This document shows, one piece after another, positions 45,985 through 58,265 of a stretch of 64,000 nt of DNA (position 1 is the first letter of the stretch; each line of letters opens with the position of its first letter). Source of the DNA: Chondrus crispus (lineage: Eukaryota > Rhodophyta > Florideophyceae > Gigartinales > Gigartinaceae); NCBI RefSeq assembly GCF_000350225.1, contig NW_005179019.1:62001-126000 (forward strand), given 5' to 3'. The notes beneath the pieces are model-generated. The model was not told where the DNA came from. It saw only the letters and a program-made list of their open reading frames with translations, and made no database searches. The position numbers were made by a program, and so were the translations under genes.

Positions 45985-47940
45985 GCCTGGCCGCCACTTG
46001 TCATCTACCTGTCGCCACTTGTAACCCGGGGCGGCCTGACCGCAGGCCAGGCCGCGCCCCGCCCGTGGCCGCCACTTGTTACCGCCACGTGTCCCCGTGG
46101 CGACCTGGCCTGCCGCCAGACCGCCCCTCACGTGGCTGTCACGTGTACGCCGTGTCGCCCCCGTGGGCCAATGGCAGCCCGCGTACGCACAAACAGACAG
46201 ACACACAGACACACACGGATTTTAGAAAGGGGAGACAAGTGGACTACGTGCGCGAGTCGCGCGCTGAGCCAAGTCCCCTCCTCCTCCGCTCCTCGGCCCG
46301 CACCTCCCGCTCCGCCTTCCCCTCGTCTCTAGTCCACCATCGCTGCCGCCATTCCCCGCCTCGCTGCTCCCCCGCCCTCTCTACTACCTGTCTCGTCCTC
46401 TTTCTGGTTTTCGTCGCCCCTTGCCCCCTCGTCCTGCCACGCGTAACGCCCCTCCGTGCTCACCCTGGCTGCAGCTCGCGCTGCTCTAGCCACTTCGCCT
46501 CAGTCCCGCTCGCCACCCTTAACGAGTCCGTTACCCTGGTCGCTACCGTTGGCTCTCCTGTCCGCCTCAACACCCGTACCGGCGAACCCGTCACCCCCTG
46601 CCCCCCCTCTCTCCCACCGCTTCCTCTCTCAGCCGTTTCGACGCCGCCGACGTTGCCTGCCGCCTACGCCGCGAGGCGTTTCTCCTGCTCAGCCCCCGCA
46701 CTCCCACCTCCGTGCCCCTACCCTTCCGTCAAGCTATGGCCCTCACGCTCTAGGCTCACGCCCGCGCTATCATACCTCGCCCGTAGCCCCGCCCTATTCC
46801 ACCCGGCCCCTCTACTCCTGCGGCTCGCCCCGCTCCTTTCCGCCCTGCGGCGGCCTTGCCCTCTCCGTCGCCGGGCCTCCGCCCCTGCCGCTGCTTTTGC
46901 CGCCCACCAACTAACTGTCTCCGCGCGTGCCCAGGCTTCCACCCCCACTTTGCCTTCCGCTCCACCCATTCCGTCGCTTGTCCTCCTGCCGCTCGGCCAT
47001 CTGCTCCGCCCTTTGAAGTCACTGCTCCTGACGTCCCCACTCTTGCTGCCGCTGCCCCTGCTCTGTCTCGTGCGCCCTCAGCGACTCTCCCCCCTCTACT
47101 CTCCCCGCCCCTCCCCTCCTTCCTCCTCTGACCGCCCTACACTCCCCTCTCTCCTGATGATGCGCTTCGCTCCTCCCACGCTTGACCGCTTCTTTTTGGC
47201 TAAGGCGGTCCCTCGGCCGCCCCCATGCCCTGCGCCAACGCCCCCTCTTCATCCCCTGCCCGCGTGCAGCCCTCCTGACGGCGCCGCCCCCGCACCCCCA
47301 CACACTTCGTCACGGGCTGCGCGGCGCCGCTGCTCGCGACGCTTCGCCCCCGCCAGTGCCGCTCTGTTTCCGCGCTGGTGCTCGTCATCCTGCGCCGCCA
47401 GCTGCGAAACCTACCCGGCTAGCAGCAACCGCCTTCCGCGTTCCTGTCTCCCGCACTGCGCTCCGCCTCTCCACTACACCCTTCCTCCCGGGAACTGTCC
47501 AGCCCCTGCGGCTCCCGCTCACCTCCCGCGCCCCGTCCGCGACCCCGGCCATCCCATACCGCGCGCACCCCTTCGCCCCCCCGCCAGTGACGCTCCCTTT
47601 TCCGCTTATGCTGCCGTTGCGGCCTCTGTTGATGCAGAACTTTTAAATGGCACGCGGAATTTCTGCAAGCCGCGGGGCGCATTTGTTTAACAGATTGAAA
47701 TTCGAAATAAAATTGATTGCCGCCACCCTGCCCTCAGTGTCCCAGTGGCCGCCACGTGTCCCCGCGGCGGACCTGGTCCGCGGCCAGGCCCCGCCCATGG
47801 CCGCCAGTTGTCCCACGTGTCCGCATGGCGGCCTGGCCTGCGGCCAGGCCTGCCTGTAGCCGCCACTTGTCACGGCAGCGCCTCCGTGCGCCAATGGAAA
47901 GACGCGGCGGACAGACAAACAGACACGGAAATTAGTATTA
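45985..47940. repeat. C-rich block flanked by GC-rich direct repeats
   Basis: Two related GC-rich segments (about 45985-46215 and 47745-47935) lie in the same orientation. Each has repeats of GGCCGCCACTTGT/ACGTGTCC alternating with GCGGCCTGGCCTGCGGCCAGG, a CGCCAATGG motif and an ACAGACAG/ACAGACA tail. Between them, 46260-47640 is strongly C+T-rich on the plus strand, open in several frames by composition alone. No protein family is recognisable. It might be a non-autonomous LTR-type element (terminal repeats around a non-coding core) or a compositional island. Confidence 0.5.
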
Positions 47941-48409
47941 GTGCGGGATTCAACATAAGTGCTGTTGAAGCAAACAGCAGTGCTCCTGAAAGAATGTATA
48001 GTGCTGTAAATACGTCACAGACGTCAACATAGCTATGGAAATTAAAAAGATTTTCATTACTTTTTAGGACAAGCGGTGCTGAGTGTTGCATCGTAGATTA
48101 TGAGAGTGCTGAAAAGTTCACATAAATCAACGTCCATATCGCCCTTTTTGGAATGGCGGGGGCACTTTTGAAGACGCTGTTGATGAGTGCTGGATCGAAC
48201 ATCATAAACCCCACCTGCGAGAGGCACCAACGTACAGAAAGGGCTGCCTTCACAAGTAGTTCCTTCTCCCGAGGCGTCCCCTGTCGCCTCTCCTCACACT
48301 CAGCCGATCTTTGTGCCTCCGGAGGCCCGTCTTCATTATTCCCTCTAAAGTTTAAGGCGTACACACTCCATATTGCACATAAGGTGAACTAGAGCTCCCC
48401 TTCCCGTAC
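47941..48409. other. Intergenic, nothing recognised
   Basis: No gene or repeat could be supported. Confidence 0.45.
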
Positions 48410-51194
48410 CTGTGCTGCTCACTGTCTGGATCTAATTCGGACTATAATTTCCGACAAGTTCGGACCGTCAAGCCGAAACTACTCGCCTCAGGTGGTACTA
48501 CCGAGCAGGACCACACGCCCGGGAGGCAGAGTTGAAAGAAGTAGACCGTATGCTCCGAGCCGGAGTAATCGAGCGGTCAAAAATCAGCTTGGGCCTCGCC
48601 GGTTGTGCTGCTGCCTAAGAAGGACGGGGAGTTGCGATTTTGCGTCGACTACCGGAGCTTAAATGCCGTGACGATACGGGATTCATGCCCGTTGCCTAAA
48701 ATGGACGAGTATAATGACTCCCTAGGGGAAGCAACTGTCTTTTCGACACTCGACTGCAATAGCGGGTCTTGGCAAATACCCGTTGCAGAAGTAGATCGCG
48801 AGAAAACCGCGTTTGTGTGTCACGTTGGACTGTACCAGTATCTGCGTATGCCCTTTGGGGTAACAAACGCTCCGGCTACTTTCTAGCGAACGTTGGAAAT
48901 TATCCTATCCTCCTTCAAATCGAGATCCTTTCTCGTTTACCCTGAGGACGTAATTATGTTCTCGAAGGATATCGAGAGTCAAATACGTCACGTTGAAGAA
49001 GTTCTCGACGCCTTGCAGTCGGCAGGAGTGTCACTCAAGTGGGAAAAGTGCTCTTTCTTCACACATGAAGTACATTTCCTTGGCCATTTTATACGGCCAG
49101 GGACGCTCTCAGTTGACGACGTGTCAACCTGGGCTTTACTTGAAATCGCGATACCAACCACCCAGACTGAGCTCCGCCCGTTTTTGGGTTTGTGCAACCT
49201 CTATCGACGATTTTTCCCTAACTAGGCCCATAAGGCGGCGCCGTTGAGCCAGCTTCTCAAGAAGGGGCAACCTGTTCCGCTGTAACCCTTCGGCGAGACC
49301 GAGATAAAGGCCTTTGATACGCAGAGAAAAGCGGTGATATCTCCGCCGATTTTGGCGTTGCCCAAGTCCGGCTTGCCATATTCGATGGACACGGACACCG
49401 GCGACTACCAAGTCGGCACCCCTCTCTTCCAGTCCTATGAAGATGGACAAAGGAGGCCTATCGGGTTCTGGTCACGGTCACTACACGCTGCAGAACGAAA
49501 TTACTCCACTTCGGGGAAAAAATGTCTCGCTGTTGTGTGGGGTGTAGTGATGCTGCGCCCCTAACTCCAGGGAACGCAGTTCACGGTACATGCCAACCAT
49601 TCTTCCCTCCGCTGGTTAATGGAGATCACGAACCCATCAGGCTGACTGATGAGGTGGCGACTCCGTGTTGGAGAGTTTGAATTCGACGTGATGTACAAGA
49701 CGGGCAAGCTCAATACCCAGGCCGACGCGTTATCGCGACTGTTTACATCCGGGGAGACGACAGTCCCCGTTGATAAAGAGATCCCATGTTTTCTAGGAGG
49801 ATTCTCCGAAATGAAGCCAGCCGATATGTTTTCTGATGACTTCAAAGATCTCGAGTCGGTAAGGTTTGACGCGATATTGAACACGGAAGGCTACTCGTCC
49901 GACGAGATTTTATTGGTTTCTATCACAAGGCAGGAGTTGATACGTCATCAGCTAACGGATCCGTTCTGCGACGGAATTAAGAGGCGAATCAATCGTGCGG
50001 ATGACGTTCCCTTCGCCACTGAAGAGGACGAGGTTCTCGTCAGAAACGTAAATGCGACACCACAAGTGGCGGTACCACAGGACCTCCCGGCGAGGATTCT
50101 TTACATGGGACATCATGCACTCAGTGCAGGCAGGCTGCTTGCCGGTCACCTCGGTGGCAGGAAGATGTTCTACACTCTAACTACAGATTTCTACTGGCCA
50201 TCACTGGCCGTAGATTGCTACGCAACTGCAAGAAATTGAATACATTGCGCCAAAGATCTAGTGAAACTTCAGAGGAATACTAAACGCCTCAAGCTGTTCC
50301 CAGCTACGGTGCCTCTCGACTCGATCTTGATCGATCTCCTTGGGCAGTTAATCCGTACACCGCGCGGAAATCGGTGGCTCCTGGTGATCACAGATCGCTT
50401 CTCCAAGCTGGTCCGCACCGTGCCTCTCAAGAAGATAACTACCGCGGAAATCGCGAAGGCTTTCGTACACCATTGGGTGTTTTTACGGACCACCAGTCAC
50501 GGCGCTGGCGGATAACGGAAAGCAATTCTTGTCCTGACTCTTCCAAGAGATTTGCGGCATTCTTGGTATCAAGAACGTCTTTACGAGGACCTACCACCCC
50601 CAAACAAATGGGCAAGTGCAGCGCTTCAACAGGACAATCCTGTCTGTGCTTCGACATTATGCCGCTGAACACCTAAAAGACTGGGACCTCTTCACTGATG
50701 TGGTTACGTATGCGAACAATACGCCAACGCATAGTACAACCGTGCTCGACCCGTTCAAGCTCGTCTTATGGCGACTAGCGCGTGCCCTATCGTTACAGGC
50801 AGAACCACAGCTTGAGGAAGTTGGCCATGCCAAGTATTACGCCAAGTGGCGAGCCTGGTTTCGTGGACTCACGAGCACGGCTCAAGCCGAAATAAAGAAG
50901 TCTCAATAATGCTATCGAGCGAACTACGATAAGCACATACGCCATCCAAAGGCGTGATATCGTCCCGGGACACACGTGTTCGTCCGACAGGACTACGCGA
51001 ATCTCCGTACAGAAGCGCACCACAAGCTGACGCCAGCGGCAAATGGACTATACCGCGTCGTTTCTGCGGATCAGGACACTGCGGTTATCCACGATGGTGA
51101 AGGAAAAGAACGTGTTACAAGCGATCGATTAGAACCTGCACCAGTGCAGCCGAGGCCACCCGGATCGTCATTCACGACGAATATCCACGACTAA
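48410..51194 (+). pseudogene. Ty3-D pol remnant: RT, RNase H, integrase
   Basis: Plus-strand pol related to Ty3-A. RT: LLPKKDGELRFCVDYRSLNA, MPFGVTNAPATF (stop at the next codon, TAG where CAG is expected), a catalytic box decayed to YPED, and LRPFLGLCNLYRRFF. RNase H: MDTDTGDYQVGTPLF and KKCLAVVWG. Tether [11 protein letters not shown]. Integrase: finger region from about 50090, core with LLVITDRFSKLVRTVPLKK, Asp-Asn-Gly near 50510 and QRFNRTILSVLRHY. The C-terminal barrel ends at 51194. At least six in-frame stops and several frameshifts. No LTR was identified. Confidence 0.85.
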
Positions 51195-52634
51195 AATTGT
51201 GTTCACTGTCCCGATAGATCGGGTATCCGGAGTGGTACAGTATCCATCCACCGCTGCTATAGAGCAGTCTCAGGCGCCCCCAACAGGGTTGCCGGACTTG
51301 CCAGACACATAGCCTACGAATGTCGCAGCCCAAACCGGAATTTGGAACAGAGCTCGGATTGGACAGCCGTCGCCATCGAGGCGCTCTGATCGTACGACTA
51401 AAAGCCGTCCTGTACCCTCGAGGCATGACGCTCATCCCAACGCCCGGTTGGCGAATGATACGCCGGTCGGGCGGGAGAAAAACTCCGCCAAGGAGCTGGA
51501 CACAAGGGGGCCTACACTACCCCGCTAACAGTTCCCGGGACGAGCCGAACACAGTCTCCAACGAACGAGAAGGAGACACACGCCGTCAATGGCCCCCGAC
51601 GCAGCCGCCAAGAACGTCCCTGCGCTGACGGAACAATACGTAAGTAACCCACGACCCTAGCAAACACTATGCGGATTGGTGAAGGGCAACTGGAGGGCAC
51701 GGGGAGATATTTAGAGTGATTTCGGAGCATAAGTGGAGCATACTCTGCGCATTTAAAAATTGTCTTAAAAATATGAGCGCTACCCCTGGTTGATTGGAGG
51801 ACTTATGGCAGTCATGGAAGGTTTCAAGCAGAGTGAGGACCCGTGGTGCAATACAGATGGGAGACAACGGCCTCTAGTGCAAAGCAAGTTTACTCAAACT
51901 ATATCTTCCATATCGCCGCCTCGCTCTCTGCTCCTCGCGTCGTACGCTGCTCTCCTCCATCTCACTCAGTTTACTGAGGGGCTGTGATGACCGAGGCGAC
52001 GCCGGCAGACATGGTGGCGGCCTGGGAGACCGCAGCGGCGTGCTCGCCCCATGCCGCGCGCATGCGGCTCTCGTCGGCGGTTGGATCGCCGGCGTGCGCG
52101 TGGTCGCGGTTGGCCTGTTGCTGATGATAACCGGTGCTGTTGTCTGTGAAACTTTTTTGTCTCTGTGTGTAGCCCTACAAGTAGGAACAGGCTGTAGCGG
52201 TGAAGCAAGTCCTGGGCCGCATTTGCTGTTGGGTGTTAAGAGCAGTTCTGACTGAGGTCCTCGCTCTGAGAGCCGTGCGGTAGAGGTATTCCATTCCGAG
52301 GCCCTTCGCTTGAGACCTTCATACTGTAGTATGTTATTGCCCGACCAAAAATAAGAAAATTATTTATTTCCTGATCATCATTGCTCGTGGTCTCCTCATT
52401 TGACTTCGCAATTTTCGTTGGCGAGATACACGCAGATTTTCCGGCACCCTTCCCTCCTAACTGTTTAACTGCAAGGGGTCAAATTTCTTCGCAATGCAGG
52501 AGGACACATCGTCGCAAACCAAGGCACGAGAGTGACTGCGTCGTGACAGGGAATGTAGCATTAGAGTAACCACTGCTTCTTTGATCTTTACATTGTTCGC
52601 ACGAAAACTAAAGCTATACACTGTTGCACCAAAA
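51195..52634. other. Intergenic between a Ty3 remnant and the MCM6 pseudogene
   Basis: Possible 3' non-coding end of the Ty3-D element up to about 51650, then unique-looking sequence. No gene supported. Confidence 0.45.
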
Positions 52635-53762
52635 TCATTCTAGGACACAGTTGGGATGCACAACGTAGAGCCGGTCATCCCGAGATAACTCTTCATCTTG
52701 ATTTGGAACCTCGAGCAACACACGTTCCTTTTTCACCATTCGGTTGACGACCAGCCGCATTATTTTAGCTTCCCGTTTCAGAGCCTCCTCCGACTCAAAG
52801 GCCCCCCACCGCTTCCGGCCTGCTGTTCGGCGTCTGCCAGAAGGAACTCGATGATGTTCTTTCTCTTAGCTGCCGCTTTTCCTTCACTTTCTGTGAGTTC
52901 TTGCTTTCTGAGGTGGAGGACAACCTTGTTCATCAAGAGCTTGAACTCGATGATTCCAATCGTCACCCTTTCAGCTGGTTTAGATCCTTCAGCTGTGGAT
53001 GAGCTGGGCTTGGAGGACTAACCGGCTGCGCCTTCTGTCTCCCGGGCGGCCGTGTTCGCTTCGAGTGCGTTGGCGTCAGTCTCATCTCGCTGTGCACTTG
53101 GGCCTTGCTCAGTACAAGGAGTGTCAGATGTTCCAGCTTCATTGGCAGGATTTTCGGTGTCCGGCCCGGCCGCGGAAGATGCTTCAGGTCTCGATGTGCT
53201 GGAATGGGTTTGGGCTGCTTGAGCCGTATTCATCGTCTCATCATTGCCATCGTCCTTCTCTTCCTCCTCACCTTCGTTGAGGTCCACGTCTTCCGTCTCC
53301 ACATGAATAATGGACTTCCGCAATAATCGAACAGCTTCCTTCACCTACTGTGGACGCACGAAGTCATCCAAGTGCATGCGAGCAAGCGCCTCTGAAAGAC
53401 GAATGAGGCTTTCAAGTTGTCGGACAGTGATCCTGTACGATGACCGCACTCCGCCACTAGAATATGCCTGTCGCAGTCGCTTGTACGATTCCACCAACAG
53501 TTTCTTGGACTCGGGCAGAATGACAGGGTTGATTTTCCTTGCGGCCTTGGTATACAGCTGCAATTGCCCTTCATTGAATTCTGTCGGTTGACTAGTAGCG
53601 CCACTCTTGTGAATATTGATGATGAATCGAGCAAGGTTGTAGTCGGAAGACTCCTCGCATTCATCGAGCACGACAAAAAACTGGTCAAAACGCGACATAA
53701 TGGGAGCGGACATTGTCAAGTTTTGGGTGAAGGGAACAGAAACTAAGTTGGAATGCGAAGAC
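52635..53762 (-). pseudogene. MCM6: MCM6 replicative helicase, 3' part only
   Basis: The minus-strand translation matches the C-terminal half of the MCM6 subunit of the CMG replicative helicase: NLTMSAPIMSRFDQFFVVLD (arginine-finger SRFD motif), YRITVRQLESLIRLSEALAR, KEAVRLLRKSIIHVE, then after an acidic linker VTIGIIEFKLLMNKVVLHL and a C-terminal winged-helix region ending NRMVKKERVLLEV and VHPNC at the TGA at 52635. Breaks: TAG at 53345-53347 (in place of an expected aromatic or His codon), TAG at 53018-53020 in the linker, and a frameshift at the G run near 52803. Walker A/B and everything upstream are missing, replaced by a solo LTR beginning at 53763. A functional copy should exist elsewhere. 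Confidence 0.85.
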
Positions 53763-54813
53763 TGTAGTCTGGGATTGGGGGACACACATGTGAATATTTG
53801 CACAGCTTTTATTTTAATTAATTAATTAATTTAGTTGATTAGTTAGCATTAATTTCGTTGACATTAAATTAGATTTAGGATCTAGCCCTGCGAGCTACTG
53901 TAGTGGCTCCGGCGGGGCGATATATACCTTAGCCCACTGGCCACCAAGTCAGTAAAGGTAACCCGAGTGGCCGGAGTTGAATGTCGCCTTGGTCGAAGTC
54001 TGTCTCTACTAAGACCCTCCCTTTTACCTAAGCCTACGGCATCCTTCAGCGCTTGGTGGTCCCGTTTCTTTTTCCTTTATTTCCATATCCTTTATTTCCC
54101 TTAATCTTGAGTTGGTCCCACCTTGTAGGATTGCAATCCGCAACGTGACGTCATTAGCCATCAGGCTTCTGTGTTGGTGGGCCAGTGGTGCATTTCTCAG
54201 GGTTGGTTCAATCGGAATCTGGTTGCGACCGATCCGGTGTTGGTACTTTGCCATCGGGCAGTACGAAGGTATAGCGCTACTATTGTGTCTGTTACGTCAG
54301 AGGCTGTTGCGACGACGTCTTCGACGAAGATCTTATCTCCTATATAAGATAGCGTTGGTTCCACCGGAATCTGGTTGCGACCGATCCGGTGTTGTTACTT
54401 TGCCATCGGGCAGTACGACGGTGTAGCGCTGCTACGTTTTCTTCTTTCCCGACGGGCTACGTTGCGACGTCCCCATGGAAGACCTTATCAAGGGTATAAG
54501 GTATCAAGGCGCTCCACGAGCATTAGATTTACGACCCAGCGGGTTCGGTCTGCCTAGAAATCCCGCACTCATCGAGCATTTGCCTTTTCAGGTCTTTACC
54601 ACAACTATAATCCCGGGCCGTGGCTTTCTTCCTTTGTCCCCCCTTTTGGGATTCGAGCTACCGCGGGCCGCAAGACCGCATAAAGGGAAAGGGAGCTCCG
54701 AACACTCCGTGGCCTTGTGCCGCCGGCTGCTTTGGTTGTTCCGTTTTTTGTTTGTTTTCGGGCCGTGAGGGTCTTCGACCTTGCCCACTGCTTAGCAGGC
54801 GCATTGCGCCACA
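53763..54813 (+). repeat. Solo Ty3-A LTR
   Basis: Plus-strand LTR starting TGTAGTCTGGG and ending GCGCCACA, aligned along its length with the LTR at 42282-43240 (read in reverse), with about 60 bp missing near the start. Two tandem promoter units of about 150 bp (about 54200-54352 and 54353-54506) each end in a TATA-like element (CTATATAAG near 54341; GGGTATAAGG near 54494). No clear target duplication. Confidence 0.8.
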
Positions 54814-55139
54814 CGGAGCGGGAAGTACCCCCTCAGATGAAAAATTCGTATTGAAATGCTTAGAAGCGAGAATTGTCACCTGTAACTACAGCGAAGCATC
54901 GTAGTTGCACATCTGAGCACGGTCAAGTGGGGAGAGACTAAATGAATTCATCTTTTGACTACAAAACATACGACCTGCTTGGAAAAAAGGGGAACGAACG
55001 GGGCGGGTCCACATGCTTGGAAGAAAGGCGAAAGAACGGGGCGGGTCTACAGTTATGTTTACCGCCGCGTTGTCGAGGTCCTGGAAAAGAAAGGCGGTCC
55101 CACAAGCCATTTGAGCCATACAGTAAAACAAATGAGGTA
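54814..55139. other. Spacer between solo LTR and TA transposon 2
   Basis: Contains a short near-tandem duplication (GGGGAACGAACGGGGCGGGTC / AAGAACGGGGCGGGTC region near 54990-55050). No gene. Confidence 0.45.
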
Positions 55140-57544
55140 CCCTTCCTGACGGGGGCAATTTGGTAATCGGGGGCAATTGGGGATTTTTAGTCAAGCCATT
55201 GCAGATTGTCTCACACATACCTAAAATTTTTCAGCAATAGTCGTCCAAATTCATCCATCTTACCTCCCTCTTACGGAATGAAAAAGTCCGTCAAAATTCA
55301 AACCGTCGCTGTTCTACGCCGCCCCGATTCAGGGGCACCTGGTCACCAAGGCGGCGACACCATGGCATTGAGCACAGATTGCTCGGAAAAATGGGTCTCT
55401 CGATGCGCATGCAGAGCGCAATCGAGAAACGGAGGCGGGAAAGGGACGCAATCACGAAACAGAAAGCGAAAGAGACATTTATCTTCTCAAAACCAGCACA
55501 AAAATGTCTGGTGGTGTGGAGCAGACTGGAACATCTCAGACAACAGTAGATCGACACTATCATGCGCTGCACGCATCAGACAACAAAAAACTCAACGCTC
55601 TTTGGTCACCAGAGGTCAACCGCAGAGGTCGGCGCACTGCGATAAGTCCTCAGGAGTCTGTTCTCATAAAAAAGAATAGTTTACGCTGCTGAGAAGGGAT
55701 TTGCTCTCTCAAATGGAGATGTCAGAAACATTATGACACAAGTAGCATCCGATGGACGCTGCAGATTCCGGACAGAATCCGGTAGTCCATCTCCAGACAC
55801 TATGAGGCATTGAAGAGCAGTTAACAGAGATGTGACATATCGCAGAGGTGAGAGTAAGGACGTTGCAAAGTTGGCAGCCGAAAACTTCGGGCACGTATCA
55901 TCATTTTCAGATGCATTGAAAACTGTGGCAAATGCCAATCCTGGGATATTTCAAGATCCCGGGCGGCTTTGGAACTTTGATGAGACGTCTGTGAACTGCC
56001 AATACAGTGCCAGGACAAAGGTGTTTGGGTCTTCTAGAACCAATCATGGCCGAATCATCGCCTGTCAAGCCAAAAAGAACAAAACAAACACATGACCCTT
56101 GTAGTGGCCATTTCTGCATCTGGGAGCATGGTTCCGCCTTTATTTATCATGGAGGGCAAGAACGTCATGAATACATGGTTCGCTCCACCCATTCCCGTCG
56201 AAATAATTAAGCACTCACAAGAAACAATCCGCTTGTGTACGGAACATTAGTGCGAGGACGGAACTGTAATCATGACTTCCAACAAGGGAAGTATGGAAAA
56301 AGGTTTGATATCTTTTGTTATTGAGCATGTAGACAGATTTGTTAGGAAAGAGGTGCCTCCTACCCCACCATACTGAATAAATTTGGACTGACATTCGTCT
56401 CCGGAAAGGTACGAGTGGATGCAAATGTGCAAGGAGAAAAAGTGCGAAATTGTGCAATCTCCGTCGAACACGACGCATTTTCTCCAGCCCTGCGACCAAG
56501 ACGTCAACATGTCTTTTAAAAAGAGCATGCCGACATATAGAGACCTTTTAAAAAAGCATACAACACTTGACATGCGAACTGTGCGAACTAATCTGATGGT
56601 TGCTGCGCTGGCTTACAGTAACATCACCGTTGAAAGCATCAAGTCAAGCTTCAAGAAAACAGGGTTATGGCCAATGAACTATTCTTTTCTGGACAGGTTC
56701 ATTAGCGAGAGGGAAGCCTCCCTTGGAAGCTGCGCAAGGGCTGCCAAAGAAGCTCGAGAACATGTGGCAAAACGCACTATGACAGCGACAGTTACAGTTT
56801 GGCCGCCTTCAAAAGGTTTTAGCGTGGGCAAAAGATCCCGTATCAGGCATTGGAGATGTTGAAATACTCCTGAGAAAGAAAAGGAGTGTCAAAAGACTCT
56901 AAGGACAAGTTCGGGTCTCGCAAAGACGGGATGTACGCAGGCAAGCCGTGCAAAGAATGTTGAGCTTCAAAAAGGGACGCCAGCACTGTACTTGACCTTT
57001 GATCAAATGGTTGAAAGCAGAAAAGAAAAGGATGCTGCCAAAATTGCCGAAAAGGATCGTAAAGAGGAGGAAAAGGCAGAAGGAAAAAGAAAACGTGCAC
57101 TGAGATGCGTCACACTAGATAGTGCTCCTCGAAAGTTGGAAGAGCAAAATAATCAAGGAGTTGCGTCGTGTTTGGGCACCCGTCAGACTGCCAGTACGTC
57201 TTCTGCAGCAAAGAACGGGTCGGAAATGAGTTCTGTACTCTCAAAAAAAGCTTTCAGGATGGAAGGAAGAGGAGACGAAGGGGTTGCGATTTCTTTGATA
57301 TCACTTTCCCGCCTATAAAAATAACGAAATTGCCCCTTTTCCTGATTTCAGCGCTGTTTTCACGTGTTATAGGTGTGTAGGTCGATCCCCAATGGTCGAT
57401 TTAGCGCGCTCTTTTTCGACACACACGGCTTCGAGACACCTAACGGCTTGTATTGGAAGTGGTTTCGCGGGCCCCGTTGTTGTGCCATACAACATTTGTA
57501 AGGCTCCTTCAAAATAATTACCAAATTGCCCCCTTGAGGAAGGG
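55140..57544 (+). mobile_element. TA-inserting DNA transposon 2 (pogo/Tigger-like), degenerate
   Basis: 2,405 bp flanked by TA (55138-55139 and 57545-57546). Inverted ends start CCCTTCCT and contain a perfect 17-base inverted match GGGGGCAATTTGGTAAT (left near 55153, right near 57519). The left end repeats the motif once more (GGGGGCAATTGGGG). The transposase gene inside is heavily broken. Related to, but not the same as, the transposon at 29983. Confidence 0.8.
55391..57318 (+). pseudogene. pogo/Tigger-like transposase, decayed
   Basis: Starts near ATG 55391. Recognisable parts: GDVRNIMTQVASDGR, SKDVAKLAAENFGHV, GRLWNFDETSVN (first Asp), LVVAISASGSMVPPLF, NTTHFLQPCDQDVNMSFKK (third Asp), and SIKSSFKKTGLWPMN followed by a basic coiled-coil-like tail. 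The segment with the second Asp (normally LLDGHSSH) is not recognisable near 56380. At least eight stops. Colinear with the transposase at 30104-32227. Confidence 0.8.
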
Positions 57545-58265
57545 TACCCTTCGGTACCGGAATGTACCGTTATGGGATTATTGGCCATATTTGGATCAAG
57601 GATCAGACTGACGTGGCTGAGGTAGGTATACTGAGACGGGGCTGCGATAAAGGGAGGAACAGGGTGGCAAAGTAATCAGTACGAACGCTGGGCTGCTGCC
57701 GCTATTCTTTTGTTACTACGTTACCGCTGCTTAAGTACTGATTTCTCGCGTCTCTTTGCTGCCACCTCTATCGTCTATGCCATATTACTGCGCGCTGCAC
57801 TTGCCACTTCCGGTGCTTTGCTAATTGAAGCAGAGCTCGGGCTTGTCGCTATGTTCATTGCTTGCATGCTGCCACTCTATCTATGCCGCTGATAGAGCTG
57901 GTCAAGGTCGCGACCTTTCCTTCGAGTAGAGGATTGCATTCGCCCACATTGCATTGCCGCTGCCGCGTATGCCCTTTCGCCTCCATAGCGAAAGGTCCTG
58001 CGTATTCAGGTACGTTGACATGTTCTTGTACGTCGACATGTTCTTGAGTGCAAGTCGATTCGCACGTGTACCTTCATTTACAGAAACCCGATCACTGATC
58101 CAATCAGGATATCTGGTTTCACAACCGTAGACTGTGTCAATACTGTAGTGGGGGAATAGTTTTCCCGACGACTACAGTATCACATCTATGATCACGCAGG
58201 TCCGTGCGCGGATGGGCGAATCACCCCACGGTTCTGCCACCCTTCAGCCTCACGAAGCACTGTTT
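57545..58265. other. Intergenic, 3' flank of the cysteine-rich gene
   Basis: No gene recognised. A tandem duplication of an 18-base unit, TACGT(T/C)GACATGTTCTTG, lies at 58011-58046. The right part is presumably the 3' UTR of the minus-strand gene starting at 58928. Confidence 0.5.

Noticed and set aside
46065-47690. 541-codon open frame, Pro/Ser/Arg-rich
   Set aside because: Several frames on both strands are open at once because the region is C-rich with few A/T bases for stops; no domain, no start context, low complexity.
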